Positions 36,082 through 45,956 of a DNA stretch of 64,000 nt are shown piece by piece. A model generated the notes under the pieces. The model was not told the DNA's origin. It did not search any database and was given only the letters and a program-made list of their open reading frames with translations. The position numbers and the translations under genes were made by a program. The DNA is from Annona cherimola (lineage: Eukaryota; Streptophyta; Magnoliopsida; Magnoliales; Annonaceae), in NCBI GenBank assembly GCA_030490835.1, contig CM059973.1, positions 51,960,008 through 52,024,007 of the forward strand. The letters run 5' to 3'. Positions within the stretch are counted from its first letter, which is position 1, and the number at the start of each line of letters is the position of its first letter.

Positions 36082-37654
36082 GCATGTTTCAAGGCAAAGG
36101 CAAATAACGTTTGGTTCATGGATAGTTGTTGCTCAAGGCATATGACTGGAGAAAGAAGTTTGTTTCATAAACTCAAGCCTTGTAACGATGGAACTTTTGC
36201 TTTTGGAAATGACAAGAAAGGTAAAATCAAAGGTAAAGGAAATATTTATAGTATTTCAAATGCATGTATAGATGATGTATTATTTGTTGAAGGACTCAAG
36301 CACAATCTGATGAGTATTAGCCAATTATGTGACAAAGGGTACAAGGTTGTGTTTGAATCATCTATATGCAATGTATTTGATGGAGAACATATCATGTTTA
36401 GTGGAAAAAGGCATAGAAATATATATTTGGTTTCACTTGACGAGCTAGGTGGTCAATGTCTAATGGTCATTGACAATGATTCATAGGTTTGGCATAAGAG
36501 GCTTGGGCATATAAACATGTCAAACATTAAGACCTTATGGAAAAAGAGTTTAGTAGAAGGATTGTCAAAACTGAAATATGACAAAGACAAAATTTGTAAG
36601 GCATGTCAACTGTCAAAACAACCTAAAATGCCTTTCTCCTCCAAAAAGGAGATTTCCACCACTAGGCCACTTGAATTGCTACACATGGAACTATATGGGC
36701 CATCTGATATTTTAACCATTGGTGGAAAGAAGTATGTACTTGTAATAGTTGATGATTTTTCAAGATTCACATGGGTAATTTTCTTAGCTAATAAAGATGA
36801 AGTTTTCTCTATATTTGTAACTTTTGTAAACTTGGTGCAAAATGAAAAACAAAGTATTATTATGACCATTAGAAGTGATTATGGTGGTGAGTTTGAAAAT
36901 AAACGATTCATAGAATTATGTAATGAAAAGAGAATTCACCACATATTTTCTGCACCAAGAACTTCACAACAAAATGGAGTAGTCGAAAGGAAAAATAGGA
37001 CCATACAAGAGATGACTAGAACTATACTAAATAAGAGTAAATTATCCAAGAGATTTTGGGGCGAAGCTGTAAGTACAGCATGCCATGTCTTTAATCGTGT
37101 AACCATTAGAGCTATCTTGAAAAAGACCCATATGAGCTATGGAAAGGTAGAAAACCAAATATTTTATATTTTCATGCTTTTGGTTGTACATGTTATGTTT
37201 TGAGCAATGGTAAAACCAACTTGGAAAAACTGGATGCCAAGATTGATGAGACAATATTCCTTGGTTACTCATCAAATAGCAAAGCATATAGAGTCTTCAA
37301 TAAAAGAACCAAGTTGTAGAGGAGTCAATACATGTTGTTTTTGATGAATTTAATCCATGCTCCAAAAGAGAAGATGATTTAAGTGATGCAGATGATATCA
37401 CAAGTAATCTTGAAAAACTGCATGTGGAAAAGCAAGAAGAATCCATGGATAAAAAGGTAAGTGAAGGTAATGTTTTCTACAAACCACTAACTGACTTGAA
37501 ATTTAAAAATGACCATCCAATTGAGCAAGTTATTGGAAATATATATGAAGGAGTAAAGACAAGAGCCTCAAGACATAACATATGTGAATTTTTTGCCTTT
37601 GTGTCCAAAATTAAACCAAACTCCATTGACCAAGCTCTTGATGATGAAAATTAG
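36082..37654 (+). pseudogene. protease and integrase of Sirevirus D
   Basis: The protease motif reads FMDSCCSRHMTG; the catalytic D-S-G has become D-S-C. A TAG at 36484-36486 replaces the Trp of the GAG-pre-integrase start (VWHKRLGHINMSNIKTLW). The integrase core has LLHMELYGPS, where Glu replaces the first catalytic Asp, then IRSDYGGEFEN and GVVERKNRTIQEM. A frame change follows near 37130, after which the C-terminal part reads in another frame to 37654. Both enzymes are therefore inactive at key residues as well as broken. Confidence 0.9.
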
Positions 37655-38600
37655 ATCATGGCAATGCAAGAGGAGCTAAATCAATTTGAAAGAAACCAAG
37701 TTTTGCATCTTATTCCAAGACCAAAAGACTGTACTGTCATTGGCACCAAATGGGTCTTTAGGAACAAATTAGATAAAAGTGGACTTGTGGTGAGAAACAA
37801 AGCTAGGCTTGTGGCAAAAGGATACTCACAAGAAGAAGGAATAAATTTTGAGAAATCCTATGCTCTGGTTGCTAGATTAGAGGCTATCCGCATTTTGCTA
37901 GCCTTTGCATCTCACATGAACTTTAAATTTTTTCAAATGGATATAAAAAGTGCATTTTTGAATGGGTATCTAAATGAAGAGGTGTATGTCGAACAACCAC
38001 CTGGATTTGAGGAGAAAGATTAATCTAAATTTGTATACAAATTAACCAAAGCACTATATGGATTAAAACATGCTCCAAGAGCTTGGTATGAAAGATTAAG
38101 CAAATTTTTGATTGATCATGATTTCCAAAAAGGAAAGGTAGACACCACTTTGTTTATCAAGTATAAAGAAAAAGATATTTTGATTATTCAAATTTATGTA
38201 GATGATATTATTTTTGGTTCCATTGATGAGATCCTTTGTCAAGAATTTTCTGAGCTTATGCAGAAGGAATTTGAGATGAGTATGATGGGGGAGCTGAATT
38301 TCTTTCTTGGACTACAAATTAAGCAACTAAGTGAAGGAATCTTCATAAACCAGTCCAAGTACGTCAAGGAAATGTTAAAGAAGTTCGGTATGAAGAATAG
38401 CAAAGGGGCAAACACGCCTATGAGCTCAACCATTAAAATTGACAAAGATGAGAAAGGTAAATATGTTGATTTAAAGCTATATAGGAGCATGATAAGTTCT
38501 TTATTATATTTTACTGCCTCTAGACCCGACATACTGTTCAGTATTTGTATGTGTTCTAGATTTTAATCATGTCCAAAAGAATCACATTTGGTAGCTGTAA
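37655..38600 (+). pseudogene. reverse transcriptase of Sirevirus D
   Basis: Starting at the [15 protein letters not shown] block, the frame reads [40 protein letters not shown] and the catalytic YVDDIIFGS near 38200-38225. A TAA at 38021-38023 and a TAG near 37652 interrupt it, and the frame changes near 38568. Sequence is close to element E throughout. It would copy the element's RNA into DNA. Confidence 0.9.
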
Positions 38601-39149
38601 AAAGAATTTTTCAGATATTTAGTAGATACTACCAACATAGGACTTTAGTATCCAAAGGGTTCTAATTTTGATCTAATCGGCTACTCAGATACGGATTTTG
38701 CCTGTTACAAGGTAGATAGAAAAAGCACTAGTGGAACATGTCAGTTTCTTGAGAACATGTTGGTTTCATGGTTTTCAAGAAAACAAACTAGCGTTGCTCT
38801 ATCCACCGCGGAAGCCGAATACATTGCCGCCGGGAGCTGTTGTGCCCAATTGCTTTGGATGAAACAACAACTTAGGGATTATGGCATAGAATTCAAAGAT
38901 ATACCTATTAGATGTGATAATACAAGTGCAATATGTTTGACCAAAAATCCGGTACTGCATTCTAGGACCAAGCATATAGACTTAAGACATCATTTTATCA
39001 GAGAGCATGTTGAAAATCATGATATATGTCTTGAGTATGTTAGAACCGAAAATCAACTTGCAGATATTTTTACAAAGCCTTTGGCAAAAGAATCATTTTT
39101 CAAAATAAGAAATGAAATGGGTATGATAGACATAAGTCAAGATGGGTAG
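38601..39149 (+). pseudogene. RNase H of Sirevirus D
   Basis: From 38757 the frame is open and reads [40 protein letters not shown] and LADIFTKPLAKESF, the standard copia RNase H blocks, ending with TAG at 39147-39149. The first part (38601-38750) is in a shifted frame. The domain's C-terminus is complete here, unlike in element E. Confidence 0.9.
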
Positions 39150-39163
39150 AAATTTTTAAGTTT

Positions 39164-39232
39164 GACTTGGGACTTCGCCGAAGCCAAGTCGACTTCACCG
39201 AAGTCGACTTCGACTAGGGTTCGAAGTCGACC
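39164..39232 (+). promoter_or_regulatory. internal palindrome cluster before the envelope-like frame
   Basis: Right after the pol stop there are GACTTGGGACTTCGCC, AAGTCGACTT (twice) and GAAGTCGACC, the motif otherwise confined to the LTR upstream region. A pyrimidine-rich stretch (39240-39440) and the envelope-like ATG at 39461 follow. The arrangement copies the upstream part of the LTR and could act as an internal promoter; this is inference. Confidence 0.45.
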
Positions 39233-39460
39233 TCGCCATGCGCGCCGTTTCCTCTTCCTTCTCCTTCTTCTTCTCTTCTTTCTTCCTCCCATTTCTCTTT
39301 TTACCGCGGTAGGCTCCTTCCCACTCTCTCCTTGTTCTCTCTCTGCTACTTTCCTTTTCTCTCCATTTCTCTCACAGCTTTCTCTCTCTCGCTTGAGTTT
39401 CACCCTCATTGTCTCACTATTTTTCTTTCTCTCGCAAATGCTCTCTCTCTGTCCTACCCA

Positions 39461-40871
39461 ATGGCACCCAAATCGGTTACCAAACTTCCTAAATTAGCCG
39501 TTTCCAAGCCTTCTCTAAGGCCGGTACCCAGACAATCCAGATCCCAAACTGAGGAGGAAATTCCTAGGAGGCAAAGATCCCCATCCAAACGAGCAAGGGA
39601 AGAGCCTTCCACATCTACGGGACAAAGGGTCCGATTCCAAGCTGGGACTCCAACTACATCTGCTCCAAGAGAGGAGGAATTGCAGACCTCCGACAGTTCC
39701 GAAACTAGGGCTAGGAGAAAGGGTACCCCAACGCCTAAAGGCCAAGTTCTAAAGATGCCCACTACCTACTTCAGAACAGAACGGCAACATAGCCGGTTCT
39801 ACCGACATTTTTATGAGCGTAAGATTTTTGTGCCAAAAATCATTGATTTCAAGTTCTTACGCGATTATGAGTTTGGCATCGAGGAATTACTTGATTATCA
39901 GGGTTGGACTAGCCTTCTAAAGGAGGATGAGAGAATATACCCAGATTTGACTAGGTTGTTCTACTACTTATGGGATCAGATATGTCAAAGGGGTTGAGAT
40001 GAATCTTGGAACTACTGGGGTACCTAGCAGAGACCATGCTATTTTTCAAGTTAGTCAAATTTTACATGTCCAGCATGAGGATGAGCCACTGCTTGCCAAT
40101 CTATCTATGAGTCAAATGTATAATCAACTCACCCGAAGCAACAAGTACCATCCGGGAATCAAATTTCTACATTATATGGACTTGTCCCCACAGCTGCGTG
40201 TTCTCCGGCTTCTCATTGCACATTGTATTTACCCAAAGGGAGGAGGACACAATCAACTGAATCCCCAAGAAGCTGAGATCTTGTGGAAAGTAGCCAATAG
40301 GGTGAGAGTCAATCTTCCTAGGCTATTCATTGAGGCCTTAGAGTTGAAAAAGGACAATCCTCGAGGAGTCTTGCCATATGGGACTTGGATCACAAAGATC
40401 CTTGAGAATTATCACGTAGATATTGAGGGGGATCCCTATGAAGTCCTAAAGCCAACCAACGCCATCAACAGAGCATTACTGACTCGAATGAAGATAGATG
40501 TGGAAGCCTTTAGGGCACAAAGGCTCCATGAGATGATGGGAGGCAATATCCCTGAGCCTCAGGATGCCCCAGCACCTCCACCTGAGGTGGCTCGATCTGA
40601 GGGGGAGCAACTGGCTCGAGCATCACAGGCCCTTGCCTCGCCAGCTTCACATGCCTCCTATTCACCCCATGGATCACGAGGACCTGATCCATCTGACAGA
40701 CCATAGGCTCATGACTCATTCACTCAATCCATTCTTGAGAGGTTGGATCATATGGAGGGTCAAATTGGTCGGGAGTTGGGCAATATCACTACGGCCATGA
40801 TGGAAATGCACTCCAGGCAACGCGGGCTAGAACGGGAAGTGAGAAAAGTTAAATATCATCTTGCCTCGTGA
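39461..40871 (+). pseudogene. envelope-like (ORF3) protein of Sirevirus D
   Basis: The frame starts at ATG 39461 (MAPKSVTKLPKLAVSK), has a basic Ser/Pro-rich N-terminus, then a globular part with RHFYERKIFVPKIIDFKFL. A frame change at 39997 in a G run is followed by the second part (GIKFLHYMDLSPQLRVLRLL, IAHCIYPKGGGHNQLN). A TAG at 40704-40706 precedes an in-frame coiled-coil-like end (ERLDHMEGQIGRELGNITTA) finishing at TGA 40869-40871. The core resembles the widespread 'putative plant transposon protein' domain. Position after pol fits the envelope-like gene of Sireviruses. I see no clear signal peptide or membrane span, so envelope function is not supported. Confidence 0.75.
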
Positions 40872-41069
40872 GGCCGTAGAGATCGTGTTCCTGACATCGA
40901 TCCTTTTTTGGAAGAATCAGTGCAATCCACGGTTCAACGGCCGTCCACACTTGCCTATTCCTCTGCTCATATTCGTCCTACTCCATCCACTTTTCAATCA
41001 CCCTATCCTATATCTGCTTTTCTTTTTCACAAATCTCAGTTTCTCTACTTCCATCTTTGACCGATTGAC

Positions 41070-41083
41070 AAAAAGGGGGAGAA
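41070..41083 (+). other. upstream polypurine tract copy of Sirevirus D
   Basis: AAAAAGGGGGAGAA is identical over 13 bases to the tract next to the 3' LTR, but lies about 330 bases before it. Repeated PPTs ahead of the 3' LTR have been described for Sireviruses. Confidence 0.7.
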
Positions 41084-41402
41084 TGGGTTGAGTTTGCGAA
41101 GTCTATGTGACTTTTGGTATGGGTTGGGTAACATGTTTTAGGATTTTAAGTTTTTGAATTCATATACAACAGAAAATGAATTTCATTTTTTTGTGAACGA
41201 CTTGGTATTATGAAGTTACTTTATGAAATGCTGCTATGAAATGATTAAGTTGTGATTCCAAGTGGTATGTATTCATTAAAACTAAAAATGGTTCATATCA
41301 ATTGAATCTGGATAAAATAGTGATGTGATTGAATCTATATGAATCATGATATGTTCAAAATGTGTTTTGAAAGGTTCAAACTCAAATTGTTTTTCAATCA
41401 CC

Positions 41403-41415
41403 AAAAAGGGGGAGA
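41403..41415 (+). other. polypurine tract of Sirevirus D
   Basis: AAAAAGGGGGAGA ends one base before the TGTTGG start of the 3' LTR, the position required to prime plus-strand DNA. Confidence 0.9.
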
Positions 41416-41416
41416 T

Positions 41417-43176
41417 TGTTGGAAACAATTGACAAATTAAGCAACGATCGTGTTTTGATGATTAAACAAGTTCAATTTGAGTTAAATAAGGCAATAATGA
41501 CATTTCTCTAAGTATTTGCAAGGTTTCATAATATGAAATGAAGTTTAATAGGTCAAGTCGATTTCCAAGTCGACTCAGGCATCGACTTAGGTCAAGTCGA
41601 TTCCCAAGTCGACTCCAGATTCAACTTCAAATGCGATTTTATGGCCAGCGCTGAAATTGGGGAGCAAGAACTGCCAAGTCGCACTTGAAGTCGACTTCGC
41701 ATGCAACTTAGGTGAAGTCGCAAATCAAGTCGACTCCAGATTCAACTTCAAATGCGATTTTATGGCCAACGCTGAAATTGGGGAGCAAGAGCTGCCAAAG
41801 TCGCACTCGAAGTCGACTTCGCATGCGACTTAGGTGAAGTTGCAAACCAAGTCGACTTCAAATGCGACTTGGTTTCTAGAAAACCCGAAGTCGAAGATCT
41901 GAGGCGACTTCAGCAGAAACTCAACTAAAACTTGAATCAAGTCGAAGACGAATTCGACTCCACATGTGATTTTGGTCGTGCCAAAAGTCAAATCAACTAA
42001 ACCTAGCAACTTGAGAAAGATTTAAAATGGGATGACCCCTATTATACTGGGAAGCAAATTTAAGGACCATATTACTGTTAGAACAACATACTCAAGACCA
42101 AGAACATCGAAAGGCTCATTGAATGTTTATGTGATGATCTACGAGTTTTAAATCTCAAGAACAAACAGTTGGAGACGATATGCATTTAGAAGAAGGCTTA
42201 GTAACAAGAGTAATCCAATGAAGAACATGAGATATCAAAGTTGCAAGAAGTCAAGAGGAGCAGCGAAGTTGCACCCAAAGTCGACTCCGCCTGCGACTTG
42301 GGTCGAAGCTGAAGATAAAGTCGATGTTGTCCGGAACTTCGAGCTGACAAAGGCCGAAGTCGCACCGGAAGTCGACTCCAACCTGCGACTTCAGCGAAGT
42401 CGCAACTGAAGTTGACTCCGATATACGACTTGGATGAAGTCGCAAGTCAAGTCGACTCCACATTCGACTTGGGTGCATAACGGTTGGAAATATTCGAACG
42501 TTGGCGCATTTAATGCGCGCCACCTACTTCCAAACATTCGAATACCCTCCTCATTTATTTAAGGCATTCGAGACAGACATCGAGTGTAGTTGAAACTTCA
42601 TCGATTAAGCACAACTCCCATCTCTAAGTGCATTAAGTGATCAAGCCAATATCCTGAAAAAGAACTTTGCACTCAAACCGTCAAGAGCTACTTATGAATC
42701 GTTTAGTCTTCTCCACAAGTTCTTCTCCGCGCTGAATCTGCCTCTACACAACAGTAACGTGTAGAAACTTTCTTTCTTACTTTCCCTATTTTATTGCACT
42801 TGATTTAGTATTGGAGGCTAAGGTCAAGTGAAAGAAAAGTAGTGTGCGATTGGAGTGATACTCATCACCTACTTGTGCTAAGTCTGTATTAAGCCCCCTA
42901 GAGCTGTGAATCTAGAAAAGAGCAGAGGCTCTATTGTATTTAGTGAAATACTTAGTGGAACCCAAGTCACAACGGTGTGATCTTGGAGGAGTGGAGTAGG
43001 GAAGGTTGTCCCGAACCACTATAATTTGTGTGTTCTATTTGTTGCTCTTAGATTTCTATTTATTTGCTTCAAGGGGCTAAACCATAACAGGGGCTGTATC
43101 CAAGGTTATCTAAAAGAATTTTAAAAATCCAGTTCACCCCTCCCCCTTGGGTTAAGCCATAAACACGGGACCAACA
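41417..43176 (+). repeat. 3' LTR of Sirevirus D
   Basis: This 1760-bp LTR matches 29462-31184 with scattered substitutions. It has an extra palindrome unit near 41560-41610. It keeps the perfect palindrome GCGCATTTAATGCGC at 42504-42518, which is damaged in the 5' LTR. Confidence 0.95.
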
Positions 43177-43181
43177 ATAAT

Positions 43182-43650
43182 TATATGAATGATGTTTCCT
43201 TGCAAGTAGAATTAGGAATTTTTCTGATTTTCTTTAATATCTATTACTAATTAAGTAATTTAGATATAGCGTTAGTTTTTTCTAAGATACAATTTAGTTA
43301 AGTTTTATATTTTTGTTTTATATCTATTTTCTAGTGGCTATTGATTATTCATCTTTATAAATATAATATGCATTATGTTACTTTGAATTTTAGTCTCTTT
43401 AGCCATTGCTAGCTAAACTTTAAGATAACTAATCTACTTGTAGCACTTGAGGAATAATTTTGGCTGTAAAGGTAACTGCATACCAAAAGAAATCAAGAAT
43501 GCATTTATTTTTTAACATTGGATGTTAATTTTCATATTACATTTTTCTTGGCATTTGTTGAAGTTGACATGGATTTATTTAGTTGTCTTTGATTCACCTG
43601 AAGTGAGAGTGGTTGTTAGATTACTTTTGTTTGTTTGGCATGGATAACAT
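43182..43650. other. AT-rich flank of Sirevirus D
   Basis: No gene is supported. With 28875-29456 it forms the uninterrupted target sequence of Sirevirus D, and may be an intron of the FAR1-related fragment downstream. Confidence 0.4.
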
Positions 43651-43972
43651 ATGAGATTAGATACAAATATCCAAAGTCTACAGTCGAATGACTTTAATAC
43701 AATGCAACCTAATCCAATGAATGAGGTAGAGCATACTTTGGTTAGGAGCATGACAATGGATCATCTACTTAATGAGGGGGAAGTAGCTTTAAGCTTAGCT
43801 CTAGTAAATGAACCAAAGTGGAAGCAGTTGCTAGTGAAGAAGCCAAATTAGATGATGTATAAGATACACATGGGATTTTCATGTTTGATGCTCCAACTAA
43901 GATGCAGCCAAGAATTGGCATGACTTTTATGTCCATAAATGCAGCTTATGAGATTTACAACACTTACGCATA
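43651..43972 (+). pseudogene. FAR1-related (FRS/FRF) protein N-terminal fragment
   Basis: An acidic N-terminal part (from ATG 43702) is followed, after a frame change near 43840 and a TAA near 43860, by PTKMQPRIGMTFMSINAAYE and IYNTYA. This matches the start of the FAR1 DNA-binding region (P-x-x-G-M-x-F-x-S-x-x-x-A-x-x-F/I-Y-N-x-Y-A), found in plant FHY3/FAR1 factors derived from Mutator transposases. The zinc-binding remainder is missing: the sequence passes directly into an Athila/Tat-like gag remnant. It is either a broken host gene or a Mutator-like transposase piece. Confidence 0.5.
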
Positions 43973-44199
43973 GCAAGGTACCTATAATTCGGGTTGGAGG
44001 AACTATCCTAATTTTTCAGATAGTGGTCAAGAAACTCAACATCAAGATAAATCTTATGAGCTACAACGAGCCTTTCCACGATAGCTATCTTTGCAACTCA
44101 CAGCCCCAAAGCCTGAACCAAAGAAACTAACATTCGAAGAGATGGTGATGCAACTCATGCGAAATCAACATGTCATGCTACAAAGTCAACTAGCATCAA
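43973..44199 (+). pseudogene. Athila/Tat-like gypsy gag C-terminal remnant, part 1
   Basis: The plus strand reads QGTYNSGWRNYPNFSDSG, then, after a TAG, LTAPKPEPKKLTFEEMVMQL and MRNQHVMLQSQLASI. This is the well-known end of Athila/Tat Gag (YNPGWRNHPNFSW ... LEEMLMKFM ... IRNLEVQIGQLA). It is split by solo LTR S2 and continues at 45663. Confidence 0.8.
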
Positions 44200-45657
44200 T
44201 AACGAGCTATGTATATATCTAATAAAAATACTAGTTTTAACGCAAGTATACGTGTCGTGCAAGTAATAAAGTGTGAGTTGAGTTTCGCTTCCACGAAGAA
44301 TAGGTTAAACTAATTAGTATCTCAAAATTCAATTGCCTTTGCTGTATAGAAAATTGAAAGATAATTGAACAGGAATTAAAATTTAACAGGAAATTAAATG
44401 AGTGAGGAGCTAGTGGTTGCGCAGGAATGAATCAGAATTCTCAAGGTTAACTACGGTGGATGGAAAATCGAGAATCCTTGACGCTAAACTATATTAATTT
44501 GGTTCCATTTCAATTAGTTGCATAGAGATTTACTAATCTAGGTTCATATACGCCTTCCAACATGTATAAACCTAATCTCACAATACCCTATTGCTATGTT
44601 CCCATGCAAATAAGTATAGCGGGATTGATTAGATTATAACCTATATAAGATTACACAGGGTAATAAGTATATTTTTATTCATATTAACATTCAACATTAC
44701 AAGAGTTGAAAACCTGTGCTTTATATGTGAATCTCACCTAAATTCACATTTTCTAAGCATGAATCCAGATATTAAATCATTTTATAAGGTAGCTAAGCTT
44801 TTAAAAAGTATTAAACACCACATATAAAGGTAAATTTACACAACATAAGTCTATGACAATTAAATATTCACAATTAAACAACAAAGAACCAAATCAATAT
44901 AGTTTAAGAGTTAAATCATCTCAATCTCCCATCACTTGGAGTTTTAGCCCAAAAACATAAGATCAAATCCCATGAAATTTATATTTAAATACATCTCAAA
45001 AAAGGAGAAGAAAGATAAGTAGAGAAAGAGACAGAGGAGATAAAACTTGCTAGTTTCAACCAAACAGTTGAGATCTCCACTTTAAAATCTCCTTAGCTTG
45101 AGAATGCCTTCTTTTCTCCTCCTTGGTTGCCTTCCACGAGCCCTAACACACTCCCTCTTGAAACCCTAAATGAGGTATTTATAACCCCTTGCAATTAAAG
45201 CTCACACATGTGGAAAATTCCACACGAGCATCATCACAGCCGCGGCCACAGCCACACTAGACAGTGGTGGTGTATTTTCCTCCAAGGTGATGGACTTTGT
45301 GGCTGCACCCACCACCATGTTGGACACAGTATTTCTCAATGAAAACATCAAGTGATTTTTTCTTATTCCATCTTCTTTTTTCCTTGAATTACATGAGAAT
45401 TGCCCTTTTTTCCTATAACTAAAGGTGAAAATAAGTAAATGCATTCCAAAATGATCAAACGAAATTGAAACAACTAAAATAAGATGAATTTTAACTAGAT
45501 GTAACCTAAAATGCATCAAAATAACACAAGATGCAAGAATTACATAAATGATGAAAACTAATGCAAAACCTATGCAAATTTACATGTTCCACTTGAACTA
45601 GCATCTAAACTAAGTGCAAAATGAGTATTTATAACTTTATTTTAAGAGAGTTATCAA
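44200..45657 (+). mobile_element. solo LTR (family S, copy 2) in the Athila/Tat-like remnant
   Basis: The 1458-bp repeat runs from TAACGAGCTATG (TG changed to TA) to GAGTTATCA and is flanked by the perfect 5-bp duplication ATCAA (44195-44199 and 45658-45662). It shares the start region and overall order with 31547-33059, but the middle is diverged. No internal region is present. Confidence 0.9.
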
Positions 45658-45662
45658 TCAAT

Positions 45663-45734
45663 TTGCAACCTTGAAGCACAACTTGGGCAATTAGTTATAG
45701 CTCAAAACAATCGATCACAGGGAGCAGTATTAAA
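45663..45734 (+). pseudogene. Athila/Tat-like gag remnant, part 2
   Basis: The reading continues CNLEAQLGQLVIAQNNRSQG, the standard follow-up of the Gag end in Athila/Tat elements. It is cut again just before TAGGGGTGTTAA and resumes at about 60224 with LPSDTEPN. Confidence 0.75.
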
Positions 45735-45956
45735 TAGGGGTGTTAATGGTCATGGTCAACCCGTCAACTTTCTCATCTAACCTATTTATAAATGGGTTTG
45801 GGTTAACATTTTTCAATAAATGGATTATGATCTGCCAATCCGCTCAATCATTTAATTAAATAAATGGACTAGTGTTGAGATTCTATAACCTATCAACCCG
45901 TTAAGTAACCCATTTAACCATATAACTTGTTTAGCCCATTTCAATCATTTAACACA
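45735..45956. mobile_element. left part of a possible hAT-like element
   Basis: The start TAGGGGTGTTAATGG and many CAACCCGT/GGGTTAA phrases resemble the ends of some plant DNA transposons. A similar inverted end, reading TAAGGTTGTTAACAG inwards, closes at 60223. The Athila/Tat-like frame is interrupted exactly between the two. Flanking 8-mers CAGTATTA and CCTTACTA agree at only five positions, so the target duplication is weak. Confidence 0.35.

Larger units (their letters stand above)
29462..43176 (+). mobile_element. complete Sirevirus (Ty1/copia) element D with envelope-like frame
   Basis: The element has LTRs of 1723 and 1760 bp with TGTTGG...CCAACA ends, a perfect 5-bp target duplication ATAAT (29457-29461 and 43177-43181), a tRNA-Met primer site and a PPT. 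Gag, protease, integrase, RT and RNase H follow in Ty1/copia order. After pol comes a separate frame of more than 400 codons, the trait that marks Sireviruses. Two later insertions, a solo LTR (31547-33059) and a hAT-like element (33112-34539), lie inside gag. Many stops and frame changes make it non-autonomous today. Confidence 0.95.

Noticed and set aside
40704..40712. Programmed stop read-through in the envelope-like frame
   Set aside because: TAG is followed by GCT, not the CAR-YYA context reported for SIRE1, and the frame is already broken at 39997; a random stop is simpler.
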